A stretch of 64,000 nt of DNA from Ilumatobacter sp. GTDB taxonomy: Bacteria > Actinomycetota > Acidimicrobiia > Acidimicrobiales > Ilumatobacteraceae. The position numbers and the translations under genes are program-made. The notes under the pieces are model-generated. The model worked only from the letters and a program-made list of their open reading frames with translations. It had not been told where the DNA came from and searched no databases. This document shows, in pieces, positions 24,901-32,826 of this stretch. Position 1 is the stretch's first letter; each line of letters begins with the position of its first letter. Where the stretch lies: contig REDU01000159.1 of the NCBI GenBank assembly GCA_007693335.1, positions 35,532 through 99,531 on the forward strand, in the 5' to 3' direction.

Positions 24901-25572
24901 GCGCAGCACCGGCGCGTCGGGGGTGAGGGCGCGGGCCCGGTGTGCCATGACCGCATCGATGTTGACGAGGCCATCGAGCACCCGGTCGTCCACCGGATCG
25001 ATCTTCTGGATCTCGTGCGACGTGCGGAACCCGTCGAAGAAGTGCAGGAACGGCACCCGGCTCTCGAGCGTGGCGGCGTGCGAGATGGCCGCGAGATCCT
25101 GCGCCTCCTGCGGCGAACCCGACGCGAGGAGCGCGAAGCCGGTGCCACGGGCGATCATCACGTCGGAGTGGTCGCCGAAGATCGACAGGGCGTGGGTGGC
25201 GATCGACCGCGCCGCCACGTGGAGGCAGAACGGCGTGAGCTCCCCGGCGATCTTGAACATGTTCGGGAGCATCAACAACAGCCCCTGCGAGGCCGTGAAC
25301 GTCGTGGCGGACGCTCCTGCCTGGAGCGCCCCGTGCAACGCTCCGGCCGCTCCGCCCTCCGACTGCATCTCGACCACTTCGGGCACCGACCCCCACAGGT
25401 TCGGACGGTTCGCCGCCGACCACTCGTCGGCGTGCTCGCCCATCGCCGAGGCCGGGGTGATCGGGTAGATCGCGATCACATCGCTCAGTCGGTACGCCAC
25501 CGAGGCCACCGCTTCGTTCGCGTCGACCGTGATCGGTGCCGCGCGCGCCGTCGTGGCGCTCTCCGCTGTCAT
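21955..25572 (-). CDS. nifJ: Pyruvate:ferredoxin (flavodoxin) oxidoreductase
   Basis: A 1205-residue single-chain 2-oxoacid:ferredoxin oxidoreductase that converts pyruvate and CoA to acetyl-CoA, CO2 and reduced ferredoxin. Visible are the N-terminal TPP/pyrimidine domain (YRLSDVIAIYPITPASAMGEHADEW), a gamma-type domain with FYGLGSDGTVSSNKASIKII, two 4Fe-4S sets (CVQCNKCSTICPH near 697 and CTGCGLCVEVCPAK near 755), the cluster-proximal SGACAGCGETPY, and the TPP motif GDGWAYDIGFGGLDHV near 977 followed by YSNTGGQQSKATP. ATG 25572 has GGGGA upstream. Length matches NifJ. A DHODH-like gene follows in overlap. Confidence 0.97.
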   Translation of the reverse strand: MTAESATTARAAPITVDANEAVASVAYRLSDVIAIYPITPASAMGEHADEWSAANRPNLWGSVPEVVEMQSEGGAAGALHGALQAGASATTFTASQGLLLMLPNMFKIAGELTPFCLHVAARSIATHALSIFGDHSDVMIARGTGFALLASGSPQEAQDLAAISHAATLESRVPFLHFFDGFRTSHEIQKIDPVDDRVLDGLVNIDAVMAHRARALTPDAPVLRGTSQNPDTFFQASEASNPFFDECPAVVERMMDRFADLTGRQYAPFEYVGHPEAERVVVLMGSGAECAHETVDHLVTHGERVGVLKVRLFRPFSMERFVSALPTSVRSIAVLDRTKEPGSTGEPLLLDVTAALVDAFAAGHREEVPRIIGGRYGLSSKEFTPAMVMAVFDELAREQPRRRFTVGINDDVTHLSLEYDQELDIEQPDVTRAVFYGLGSDGTVSSNKASIKIIGSTTDLYAQGHFVYDSKKSGATTVSYLRFGPRPIRSTYLVRRAGFVAVHDTGALERLDVLDVAAPGATVLVNTRVPVDEVWQRLPREVQEQLVAAECRLFVIDAGRIADEHGLGRRINTIMQTCFFALADVIDVDLAIEQIKTSVAETWGRRGQEVVRRNVAAIDDSLDQLHEVPLGSADSVAHRRPAVAADAPDFVQRVTRLLLEGHGDRLPVSAFPPDGTWPTGTSRYEKHGIATRIPIWEPDLCVQCNKCSTICPHSAIRTQVFDPAAAASAPPEFRSVPESGTPEFEGLSYVVAVAPDDCTGCGLCVEVCPAKDRSQPRRKAINMSPIDEHVERERIAWDVTVGLPEIDRSLVPREPKRIALLPPLFEFSGACAGCGETPYIKTLTQLFGDRLMIANATGCSSIYGGNLPTTPYTVDEHGRGPAWNNSLFEDNAEFGLGMRLGVDAQRHRAEHLLARLAGQLPSELADALTATVGSDDASVAAGREQVALLRTHLAAIDTPDARELAQLADQLVPRSMWIVGGDGWAYDIGFGGLDHVLSSGRDVNVLVLDTEVYSNTGGQQSKATPLGAIAKFASAGKESAKKDLGLLAMSYGHVYVASIAIQSRGHRAITALMEAESYPGPSLVIAHSPCIAHGYDLVESPAQQQRAIKSGAWPLYRFDPRRIDEGLPPLQIDADPLSIPVREYMDQEPRFRMVELRDPERYRRLVADAQQAVQRRHDHYEQLSHIHLGPHTPESGADDQTGDAR

Positions 25573-25618
25573 GATCCCCACTGTGGCCGCGATCCGGAGC
25601 ACCCGGTAGGGGCCTAGG

Positions 25619-26545
25619 TCACGCGTCGGTCGGGACGTTCCCGGTGCGGACGAGACCGGCGGGAAGGTCACGGAAGATCTCGGCCAATGCCGGGAGGAAG
25701 TCGCGGAACGGGTTGCCGCGTCGCCAGAACATCGCGATGCGACGATGGGGTGCAGGTTCGACGAAGCGGATGAGTCGGATGTCGTCGGACGGTGGCACGG
25801 GCGGCTGCACGGCCAGCTCGGGCAGCAGCGTCATCCCGACACCGGCGGCCACCATCTGGCGGAGCGTCTCGAGGCTGGTCGCCCGGAATCCGGATCGCTC
25901 ATCGGCGCCGGCCGACTTGCAGACCGTGAGTGCCTGATCGCGTAGGCAGTGTCCGTCGTCGAGCAACAGGACGCGTTCGCCGTCGAGCACCGCCAGCGTG
26001 ACGAGTTCGTCGGCCGGGTCCATCGGGTGGTCGGCCGGCACGGCCAGCACGAAGTCCTCCTCGAAGAGGAACTCCACATGGAGCTGATCGTCGTGGACCG
26101 GCAGTGCCAGGATCCCGACGTCGAGGTCGCCCGCTCGGAGCTGATCGAGGACCACTTCGGTCTTCTCCTCGATCAGCAGCAGTTCGAGGTCCGGGAACCG
26201 CTGGTGCACCTTCGGGACGACGTGGGGGAGCAGGTACGGGGCCAGGGTGGGGAAGAGCCCGATGCGGATGCTGCCCGACTCGGGATCGCCGGCGAGCCGG
26301 GCGATGTCGCGGATGGTGTCGGCCTCACGCAGCGCTGCCCTGGCGTGCGCCACGATGCCCTCGCCGACCGCGGTGAGCAGCACGTGGCGGGGGTTGCGCT
26401 CGAACAGCTCGACACCGAGGTCACGTTCGAGCTTCCTGATCTGGGTCGAGAGTGTCGGTTGGCTGACGTGGCAGGCCTCGGCGGCCCGGCCGAAGTGGCG
26501 GTGTTCCGCCACGGCGACCAGGTACTCGAGATCCCGCAGGTTCAC
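25619..26545 (-). CDS. oxyR: Hydrogen peroxide-sensing LysR-type regulator OxyR
   Basis: A 308-residue LysR family regulator. The winged HTH starts MNLRDLEYLVAVAEHRHFGRAAEACHVSQPTLSTQIRKLE. The effector domain contains DGHCLRDQALTVC with Cys200 and Cys209, the same motif and nine-residue spacing as the redox pair of E. coli OxyR (199/208), so a peroxide-responsive disulfide switch is expected. It lies directly downstream of ahpF on the same strand, 15 bp apart, with GAGGGG before its GTG. An OxyR-type operator is found upstream of ahpC. Confidence 0.95.
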   Translation of the reverse strand: MNLRDLEYLVAVAEHRHFGRAAEACHVSQPTLSTQIRKLERDLGVELFERNPRHVLLTAVGEGIVAHARAALREADTIRDIARLAGDPESGSIRIGLFPTLAPYLLPHVVPKVHQRFPDLELLLIEEKTEVVLDQLRAGDLDVGILALPVHDDQLHVEFLFEEDFVLAVPADHPMDPADELVTLAVLDGERVLLLDDGHCLRDQALTVCKSAGADERSGFRATSLETLRQMVAAGVGMTLLPELAVQPPVPPSDDIRLIRFVEPAPHRRIAMFWRRGNPFRDFLPALAEIFRDLPAGLVRTGNVPTDA

Positions 26546-26560
26546 GTCAACCCCTCGAGA

Positions 26561-28159
26561 TCATGCCGACGCCAGCAGCGCCTCGGCCGGAACCGGATCG
26601 GGGAGGGGAGACCGGATCAGGTGATCGAACGCGCTCAGGGCGGCGGTGGATCCCGCACCCAGGGCGATCACGATCTGCTTGTAGGGCACGGTGGTGCAGT
26701 CGCCGGCGGCGAACACACCTGGCATGGAGGTGCGTCCGTGATCGTCGATCACGACCTCGCCGCGTGGCGACAGCTCGACGGAGCCTTCGAGCCATTCGGT
26801 GTTGGGCAACAGCCCGATCTGGACGAACACGCCGGCCAGCTCGATCGTGTGCGACGTGTCGTCGGTGCGATCGGTGTACACCAGACCGGTCACCTTCTGA
26901 CCGTCGCCGATGACCTCGGTGGTGAGGGCGCTCACGATGATCTCGGTGTTCGGCATGCTGCGGAGCTTGCGCTGCAGCACGTCGTCGGCGCGGAGCTGGG
27001 CGTCGAACTCGATGAGCGTGACGTGGTCGACCACGCCGGCGAGGTCGATGGCGGCCTCCACCCCGGAGTTGCCGCCGCCGATCACGGCCACTCGCTTGCC
27101 CTTGAACAGCGGTCCGTCACAGTGTGGACAATAGGTCACGCCCTTGTTGCGGTAGTCCTGCTCGCCCGGCACGTTCATCGAACGCCAGCGGGCGCCCGTC
27201 GACACGACGACCGTCCGCGAGCTGAGGGTGGCACCGTTCTCGAGCTCGACGGTCACGAGACCGCCGGGTTCGCTCGCAGGGACCAGCTTGCTGGCGCGCT
27301 GCAGCTTCATGACGTCCACCTCGTAGTCGTGCACGTGCTGTTCGAGTGCCGTCGCGAGCTTGGGACCCTCGGTGTACGGGACCGACACGAAGTTCTCGAT
27401 GCCCATGGTGTCGAGCACCTGTCCGCCGAAGCGCTCGGTGGCCACACCGGTACGGATGCCCTTGCGGGCCGCGTACACCGCTGCTGCGGCGCCGGCCGGT
27501 CCACCACCGACGACGAGCACGTCGAAGGGATCCCTGGCGGCGATCTTCTCGGCGTCGCGTGCGGCTGCGCCGGTGTCGAGCTTGGCGACGATCTCCTCGA
27601 GCGTCATACGACCCTGGCCGAACACCTCGCCGTTCAAGTACACCGTGGGGACGGCCATGATCTCACGGGCGTCCACTTCGGCTTGATGGAGCGCACCGTC
27701 GATCGCCACGTGGCGTACGTTCGGGTTGAGCACGCTCATGGCGTTGAGGGCCTGCACGACGTCAGGACAGTTCTGGCACGACAGCGACATGTAGGTCTCG
27801 AACACGTACCGGCCGTCGAGGCTCTGCACCTGCTCGATGGCATCGGGTGTCGCCTTGGGCGGGTGGCCGCCGACCTGGAGGAGAGCGAGCACCAGCGACG
27901 TGAACTCGTGGCCCAGTGGGAGACCGGCGAAGCGGACCTCCACGTCGGTGCCCACGCGGTGGATCGCGAACGACGGACGTCGCTCGTCGTCGTCGCGTCG
28001 CTCGACGTCGATCAGATCGGAGAGCCCGGCGATCTGCTCGAGCAGTGCCATCAGGTCCTTCGACTTCTGGCTGTCGTCGAGCGAGGCGACCAACTCGATC
28101 GGGTGGGTGATCTTGTCGAGGTGGGCGGAGAGCTGGGAGACGAGGGTGGCATCGAGCAC
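26561..28159 (-). CDS. ahpF: Alkyl hydroperoxide reductase subunit F
   Basis: A 532-residue FAD/NAD(P)H disulfide reductase that recycles AhpC. The N-terminal double-thioredoxin-fold domain carries CQNC at about 127-130. The thioredoxin-reductase-like part shows [30 protein letters not shown] with the second redox pair, [16 protein letters not shown] and [17 protein letters not shown] 28159 gives [17 protein letters not shown] and is preceded by GAGAGGA. The open frame upstream of it is not homologous. Organisation is ahpC, ahpF, oxyR on one strand. Confidence 0.97.
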   Translation of the reverse strand: MLDATLVSQLSAHLDKITHPIELVASLDDSQKSKDLMALLEQIAGLSDLIDVERRDDDERRPSFAIHRVGTDVEVRFAGLPLGHEFTSLVLALLQVGGHPPKATPDAIEQVQSLDGRYVFETYMSLSCQNCPDVVQALNAMSVLNPNVRHVAIDGALHQAEVDAREIMAVPTVYLNGEVFGQGRMTLEEIVAKLDTGAAARDAEKIAARDPFDVLVVGGGPAGAAAAVYAARKGIRTGVATERFGGQVLDTMGIENFVSVPYTEGPKLATALEQHVHDYEVDVMKLQRASKLVPASEPGGLVTVELENGATLSSRTVVVSTGARWRSMNVPGEQDYRNKGVTYCPHCDGPLFKGKRVAVIGGGNSGVEAAIDLAGVVDHVTLIEFDAQLRADDVLQRKLRSMPNTEIIVSALTTEVIGDGQKVTGLVYTDRTDDTSHTIELAGVFVQIGLLPNTEWLEGSVELSPRGEVVIDDHGRTSMPGVFAAGDCTTVPYKQIVIALGAGSTAALSAFDHLIRSPLPDPVPAEALLASA

Positions 28160-28202
28160 GACGGGGTCCTCTCGGGGAGCGATTCGGGGGGAGAGAGTGG
28201 TG

Positions 28203-28232
28203 ACCCCGGCCGGTGGTGGGACCGGCCGGGGT
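28203..28232 (-). terminator. Strong 12-bp hairpin between ahpC and ahpF
   Basis: ACCCCGGCCGGT and its perfect complement flank a 6-nt loop. There is no U-tract. It may act as an intercistronic attenuator or stabiliser that gives more ahpC than ahpF message, rather than a full terminator. Confidence 0.55.
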
Positions 28233-28275
28233 CTGCCCGACGCGCCGTGGGTGGGACGGCGCTCGGGACGCTTTC

Positions 28276-28294
28276 GTGCGGGACAGGCCCGCAC
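28276..28294 (-). terminator. 7-bp hairpin just downstream of ahpC
   Basis: GTGCGGG, loop ACAGG, CCCGCAC, 23 nt past the ahpC stop on the minus strand, no U-tract. It is the first of two hairpins in the ahpC-ahpF spacer. Confidence 0.45.
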
Positions 28295-28316
28295 GTGACC
28301 GTTGACGTTCGTCGGT

Positions 28317-28880
28317 TCAGATCTTCCCGACGAGGTCGAGCGATGGGGCCAGCGTGTCGTCGCCCTCTTCCCACTTGGCGGGGCAGACCTCGCCGGGATG
28401 GGTGCGGACGTACTGGGCGGCCTTGATCTTGCGGAGGAGCTCGACGGCGTTGCGTCCCACGCCCTCCGGGGTGATCTCGAGGAACTGGATGATGCCGTCG
28501 GGGTCGACCAGGAACGTACCACGGTCGGCGAGGCCCTGGCCCTCGCGCATGTTGTCGAAGTTGGTGGTGACCACGCCGTTGGGGTCGGCGATCATCGGGT
28601 AGCGGATCTTGCCGATGGTGTCCGAGCTCCCGTGCCACGCCTTGTGGACGAAGTGCGTGTCGGTCGAGACCGAGTAGATCTCGACATCGAGACGCTGGAA
28701 CTCGGCGTAGTTGTCGGCCAGGTCACCGAGCTCGGTGGGGCACACGAACGTGAAGTCGGCGGGGTAGAAGAAGAAGACCGACCACTTGCCCTTCACGTCG
28801 GCGTCGCTGATCTCGACGAACTCGCCGTTGTGGAACGCCATGGCGGTGAAGGGCTTGATCTCGGTGTTGAGCACGGACAT
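28317..28880 (-). CDS. ahpC: Alkyl hydroperoxide reductase subunit C (2-Cys peroxiredoxin)
   Basis: A 187-residue typical 2-Cys peroxiredoxin that reduces H2O2 and organic hydroperoxides. The peroxidatic Cys47 lies in [18 protein letters not shown] and the resolving Cys166 in [11 protein letters not shown], both canonical. The frame runs upstream to 28985, but the ATG at 28880 yields the family start [11 protein letters not shown] and has AGG nine nt upstream. Upstream DNA carries an OxyR-type dyad. Confidence 0.98.
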   Translation of the reverse strand: MSVLNTEIKPFTAMAFHNGEFVEISDADVKGKWSVFFFYPADFTFVCPTELGDLADNYAEFQRLDVEIYSVSTDTHFVHKAWHGSSDTIGKIRYPMIADPNGVVTTNFDNMREGQGLADRGTFLVDPDGIIQFLEITPEGVGRNAVELLRKIKAAQYVRTHPGEVCPAKWEEGDDTLAPSLDLVGKI

Positions 28881-28937
28881 TGTGTACCTCGCAGGAGTGT
28901 CGGGGGGATTGATGACACCTATGAAGGTACCCAATAG

Positions 28938-28960
28938 CCATTGATTTCGTACATCGATGG
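28938..28960. promoter_or_regulatory. Imperfect dyad upstream of ahpC
   Basis: CCATTGAT, 7 nt, ATCGATGG: the arms match at 7 of 8 positions. A LysR-type site (T-N11-A geometry) close to the ahpC promoter, possibly the second half of the OxyR contact region. Confidence 0.5.
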
Positions 28961-28974
28961 TTCCCATCATTCCC

Positions 28975-28989
28975 ATAGTCCCCACCTAT
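28975..28989. promoter_or_regulatory. OxyR-type operator upstream of ahpC
   Basis: ATAG, 7 nt, CTAT. Read on the ahpC strand it is ATAGGTGGGGACTAT, which agrees with 9 of 10 specified positions of the E. coli half-site consensus ATAGnTnnnAnCTAT. It lies about 95-110 nt before the ahpC start, suiting OxyR activation. Confidence 0.6.
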
Positions 28990-29076
28990 CACTCCACGAA
29001 CTGACGTGCGGTCAGGTAGGTGCTCGTTGACATTCGCGCAGTGAGAATCCGGGGCAGCGCCCTACTGCGTGCCGGC

Positions 29077-30108
29077 TCAGATCGTCGCAGTGGCAACGCT
29101 GCGTCGACGCACGTAGTTGTCGACGGCCGATGCCACGATCACCACCACACTGGTCGTGATCAGGATCCGACGGTCGGTGATGGTGTCGCGGATCCGCTGC
29201 GCGACACCGAGGAAGTCGTAGCTGACCAGCAGGCTCACCACGACCGCGATCGACGCGAGGATCACGGCTGCTTCGAGAGCGACCACCCAGATCCGGGTGC
29301 GCACCGCCAATGGGGAGAACCCGTTGATGGTGGCGATGCCGACGTGTGCGGTGGTCCCGAAGATGAACGCGGTCTTGACGCCCCGGATGATGGCGAGTCG
29401 CAACTTGGCGACCAGGGAGTTCTTGTGGGCGTACGGGCCGAACTCGAAGTGCGGCCCGAACCGCCCGTTCAGTCGCTCGTACTCCTCGGCGTCCTTGGGG
29501 AAGCCGTCGATGGCCGTGCTGATGACCCCGACGGCCGCCGGATGGTTCTCGAGGAATGCCGCGGTGGTGTTGGGGTACTCGCGCAGGGACCAGTGGAACG
29601 AGCGTCCGACCAGCCAGCCCCATGTGAAGAACACCAGTCCGACCGCAGTACCCGCTGCGGCTGCGGTCACCACCGAGTCGAAGCCGTGTCGGGCCGAGAA
29701 CTCGAGGGATCGATCGAACGAGAGCGGGAGCAGGATGATCAGGATCCGGCCACGATCGAACAGTTGGGTGAGGCCGGCCAGCGCGATGGCGACGAGTCGA
29801 CGTAACCGGACGAGTGGTGGACACTGACGGCTCGCGACCTCGCTCGCGAGCGTGCGCACGGTGTCCGCGAGACGTCCGGCGAAGCGGCGCGAGTCGGTCG
29901 AGGTGGAGGCGATCTGCTCGATCGGCGAAGCGTAGCCCGGATGACGCTCTGTGGTCGACCGAACGCGAAGAGGATGATCCACACCTGTGCGCTGGACCGT
30001 CAGGATCAAGAGTTCCTCAAGGAATTCGCAGGGAGCATGGAGCGTCCGGCGGTGGACCCGCTCGGGGTCAGGATTCGATCGCGCCTTCGCTCTCGAGGGG
30101 TAGGCCAC
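29077..30108 (-). CDS. Polytopic membrane protein of unknown function
   Basis: An open frame of up to 343 residues. The N-terminal 100 residues are hydrophilic and may partly be non-coding, so the true start is uncertain (the GTG at 30108 has no ribosome binding site). The rest has about four hydrophobic segments, for example FDSVVTAAAAGTAVGLVFFTWGWLVG and VALEAAVILASIAVVVSLLVSYDF. Between them is a soluble region containing FLENHPAAVGVISTAIDGFPKD. I recognise no family. Base composition looks less GC-rich than neighbouring genes, consistent with an accessory gene. Confidence 0.55.
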   Translation of the reverse strand: MAYPSRAKARSNPDPERVHRRTLHAPCEFLEELLILTVQRTGVDHPLRVRSTTERHPGYASPIEQIASTSTDSRRFAGRLADTVRTLASEVASRQCPPLVRLRRLVAIALAGLTQLFDRGRILIILLPLSFDRSLEFSARHGFDSVVTAAAAGTAVGLVFFTWGWLVGRSFHWSLREYPNTTAAFLENHPAAVGVISTAIDGFPKDAEEYERLNGRFGPHFEFGPYAHKNSLVAKLRLAIIRGVKTAFIFGTTAHVGIATINGFSPLAVRTRIWVVALEAAVILASIAVVVSLLVSYDFLGVAQRIRDTITDRRILITTSVVVIVASAVDNYVRRRSVATATI

Positions 30109-30170
30109 GTTCGTGCCTGTCCTCGGCGTGCTCCGACACCTGCTCGATGTCGACGTCGCCGGCGGTCACG

Positions 30171-30686
30171 TCACACGGCAAGCGGCGCCATGTCGGCATG
30201 CAGCGGATCCGGCAGCCGTCGTGCCACGGCGCCCTCGCTGGCGTCGGCCGCCGGACCGAACGGGAGCACGAGCAAGCCCTTGGCGCCGCACGTCGGACAC
30301 GTGAGCGCCGACACGGTCAGCAGTTCGTCGGGGTCACTCGTCCCCTCGAGACGATGCATCCATTCGCGGGACAGCGAATCGGGGGCGAGGTCGTTGCCGC
30401 ATGCGCTGCAGTGCACCATCGCGTCCTCGGCCACGGTGAATTCGGCCCGGAGCCCGTGCCGCTTGGCCGCCTCGACCACCTCGAGCAGGCTTGCCGGGCT
30501 GGGCGGGAGCGGGTCTGCGTCGCCGATGGACCCGATGGTGTTGTCCATGACGCTGCGAACAGTGCGCTCGACGCGGAACAACGCGTCGCGGGCCTCGCGA
30601 CGGCGGCGTTCGCCATCCTGGGGATGGGTGAACCACACGATGCCTGCGCCGATGCCGGCGGCGATGAGATGACGTTTCACGCGCAT
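30171..30686 (-). CDS. Hypothetical protein with membrane-anchor N-terminus and zinc-ribbon-like cysteines
   Basis: A 171-residue protein from ATG 30686 (MRVKRHLIAAGIGAGIVWF). The hydrophobic N-terminus could be a signal anchor. It is followed by a basic helical region, then CSAC (near 88) and CPTC (near 130) spaced about 40 residues apart, which together could bind one zinc ion as a split zinc ribbon. Near the C-terminus is KGLLVLPFGPAAD. Family not recognised. The longer reading frame upstream of this ATG is Arg-rich shadow sequence. Confidence 0.65.
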   Translation of the reverse strand: MRVKRHLIAAGIGAGIVWFTHPQDGERRRREARDALFRVERTVRSVMDNTIGSIGDADPLPPSPASLLEVVEAAKRHGLRAEFTVAEDAMVHCSACGNDLAPDSLSREWMHRLEGTSDPDELLTVSALTCPTCGAKGLLVLPFGPAADASEGAVARRLPDPLHADMAPLAV

Positions 30687-30748
30687 GATCGACGCGTACC
30701 CCCGAGCCAGCCGGTCGAAACGCCGAGCGGGTGGCTGATGTCGCTCGG

Positions 30749-31366
30749 TCAGTCGCACTGGATGTAGGTGAGCACGTCGAGGGCTTGTTGTGCGTACACC
30801 GAGGCTTCGTCGCCGATCACCGGATCGTCGATGCGTGCGATCCACTGCTCGAGCACCGCCTCGATGCCCTCGCAGCCCGTGAGGAGCGCGATGCCGGGCA
30901 TCTCGGCGATCACCGACGGGATGCCCTCGTCGAAGGGGCGACCGGCCCTGGGTCGGATCTCCACCTCTCGACCGTCGAGCGTGGTGCCCACGTAGACCAC
31001 CTCGGGAACGTCGGTGGGCGGCAGCGTGGTGGTGGCGATCGATTCCGAACTGCAGATCCGCGACATGCGGACGGCTTCCTCGTCGGCGGTGAAGCAGCGG
31101 GTGCCGAGGTAGGTGGCGATGTCGATCCCGAGCATCGTCGGGTGGCGTTGCGCGTTCACGGCGAAGGTCTCCACCGTGGGGCAGACGATCAGTGCCCGGT
31201 CGAGCAGTTCGACCTGGCGCGAGATCTCGGCGGCGGCGCTCGCCTCGTCGATGGTCGAGCGGCACGGATCGGTCGGTGCCGCCTGCTCCGTGTCGGGCGC
31301 ACAGGCTGCGGTGGTGAGCACCGCTGTCCCGAGGACGAGGGCGATCATGAGCCTGCCGGGAGACAC
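30749..31366 (-). CDS. Putative lipoprotein
   Basis: A 205-residue predicted lipoprotein with the signal MSPGRLMIALVLGTAVLTTAAC, where TAAC is the lipobox. The mature part contains several Cys (PC, VC, RC, IC, GC, QC) that could form disulfides outside the cell. No catalytic motif is recognised. GTG 31366 lies just past the stop of the upstream hydrolase gene (about 1 nt overlap zone); ATG 31348 is the alternative. The two exported proteins are probably cotranscribed. Confidence 0.75.
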   Translation of the reverse strand: MSPGRLMIALVLGTAVLTTAACAPDTEQAAPTDPCRSTIDEASAAAEISRQVELLDRALIVCPTVETFAVNAQRHPTMLGIDIATYLGTRCFTADEEAVRMSRICSSESIATTTLPPTDVPEVVYVGTTLDGREVEIRPRAGRPFDEGIPSVIAEMPGIALLTGCEGIEAVLEQWIARIDDPVIGDEASVYAQQALDVLTYIQCD

Positions 31367-31369
31367 GGG

Positions 31370-32629
31370 TCAGCGCTCCTCGAGCACCACGTCGAGCTCG
31401 AACTCGGCGAACGTGTCGGCATCGAGCCCGGTCGGTGCGGCGTCGATGTCGAACACCCACCGGAGGAACGACGTCGCGGTGTGGGAGATGATGGGGAAGG
31501 CGAGTTCGACGGGAGCGGCAGGCGGCACGCACCCATCCTCACCGAGTCGACGCAGCTGCGGTTGGGCGTCGAGCAACGGACCGAGCCCGGAGGCCTCGGC
31601 GATCCCGATGATGCCGGTGCCACCGCCGAACGTGCAGAAGTCGTCGAAGCCGTTGTGGCCCGTCTCGGCGATCTCGACGTACCAGGTGGGACCGGGGGCC
31701 GACTCGAAGGCGGGTCGGGTGCGGTCGGTGGGGGTCACGACCTCGTCGGTCGAGCCGGCCATGAAGAGGCTCGGCACGTCGGGGAACTCCGACGTCTCGG
31801 CGGGTCCCCCCGCTGCCATCGACACGTAGCTCCCGATCCGGCTGTCGGAGGCCGCACCGAGGATCGTGCCGCCGCCGGCGGAGTGACCCATCGCCGCGAT
31901 GCGGTCGGCGTCGACGCGGCCGGCGAACCGGCTCTCCTGGGTCGCGTTCTCGTCGAGGATCAGATCGAGCGCGCCGAGCAGGTCGTCGACCGGGTCGGTC
32001 CGCTCCGATTCGTCGCGTCCGCCGAGCGCGTTCATCAGATCGCGGCTCGGGTGGTCGGGCGCCACCACGATCATGCCGTGCGACACCAGGTGCGAGGTGA
32101 GGAAGCTCGACTGCAGACGAAACCCGCTCGATCCGTGGCTGAAGAGCACGAGGGGGAAGGTCTCGTCGGCCACGTCGGCGTCGCGGCCGGCATCGATGGT
32201 GAACGTGACCGACACGTCGCCGGTGAGCAGTTCCTGGATCGCCTCGGGGGTGAAGTCGCGCACGTCGTAGCTGTCGGTGCCCACGGTGCCCTCGACCGCC
32301 GGATACCAGACCTCGACGGCCGGACCGGTCGCGAGCTGGAGTGTGGTCACCCCCACGGGGAACGGCCCGGCCTCGTCGAACCGGACCGGCTGGGGTGGCG
32401 CCTCGGTGGTCGTGGTCGTTTCCGCAGGGGTCGTGGTTGCCGGTGCCGCTGTGGTCTCCGGACTGGTGTCGGGAGGGGTCGTCTCGGGCGCGTCCTCCGT
32501 CGTGTCGGGTTGGGTGGGTGCCGGAGCCGTGTCAGGTGAGGTCGTGACCGCGGCCCCGCCCGCATCGTCACCGCCGCACGCTGCGGCGAGGAGGAGTACG
32601 GCAACGGCGAGGAGAGGGCGTGAGCGCAT
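31370..32629 (-). CDS. Lipoprotein alpha/beta-hydrolase (PAF-acetylhydrolase/chlorophyllase-like)
   Basis: A 419-residue secreted lipoprotein hydrolase. The signal peptide ends in the lipobox AAAC (about 14-18), followed by a 60-residue Thr/Pro linker. The catalytic domain has VVEVWYPA-type GPAVEVWYPAVEG, the oxyanion segment LVLFSHGSSGFR, VVAPDHPSRD and the nucleophile elbow MGHSAGGGTILG with Ser, then DEVV and a distal His in ETGHNGF. Esterase or lipase activity on extracellular substrates is a family-level inference. Confidence 0.85.
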   Translation of the reverse strand: MRSRPLLAVAVLLLAAACGGDDAGGAAVTTSPDTAPAPTQPDTTEDAPETTPPDTSPETTAAPATTTPAETTTTTEAPPQPVRFDEAGPFPVGVTTLQLATGPAVEVWYPAVEGTVGTDSYDVRDFTPEAIQELLTGDVSVTFTIDAGRDADVADETFPLVLFSHGSSGFRLQSSFLTSHLVSHGMIVVAPDHPSRDLMNALGGRDESERTDPVDDLLGALDLILDENATQESRFAGRVDADRIAAMGHSAGGGTILGAASDSRIGSYVSMAAGGPAETSEFPDVPSLFMAGSTDEVVTPTDRTRPAFESAPGPTWYVEIAETGHNGFDDFCTFGGGTGIIGIAEASGLGPLLDAQPQLRRLGEDGCVPPAAPVELAFPIISHTATSFLRWVFDIDAAPTGLDADTFAEFELDVVLEER

Positions 32630-32738
32630 GTGCTGATCGTGGCAGATCGTCGGGCTGCGCGGAGTGTCGCTCCGGCGTCCGACAGCTGTCGGACGTGCCC
32701 GTCCTCTCGGGGATCCGGTGAGTGGGCGTTCGCCCCGC

Positions 32739-32744
32739 TATCCT
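32739..32744 (+). promoter_or_regulatory. Putative -10 element of tRNA-Cys
   Basis: TATCCT lies 10 nt before the mature 5' end of tRNA-Cys, in the right place for transcription starting a few bases upstream. No clear -35. Confidence 0.45.
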
Positions 32745-32754
32745 CGGCCCCTCT

Positions 32755-32826
32755 GGCGGCGTGGCCGAGTGGTTGAGGCAAGGGCCTGCAAAGCCCTCTA
32801 CCCGGGTTCGATTCCCGGCGCCGCCT
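32755..32826 (+). tRNA. tRNA-Cys (GCA)
   Basis: A 72-nt cloverleaf. Acceptor arms are GGCGGCG and CGCCGCC with discriminator U73, the identity base for cysteine. The D arm runs GCC...GGC. The anticodon arm is AGGGC-CTGCAAA-GCCCT with anticodon GCA, and the T arm is CCGGG-TTCGATT-CCCGG. CCA is not encoded. The gene stands alone between a hydrolase gene and an accessory region. Confidence 0.97.

Noticed and set aside
21955..25671. Long plus-strand open frames (23434-25617 and others) opposite nifJ
   Set aside because: They are Arg/Asp/His-rich shadows of the minus-strand gene with no family motifs; the same holds for large antisense frames over ahpF, oxyR, ffh and menD.
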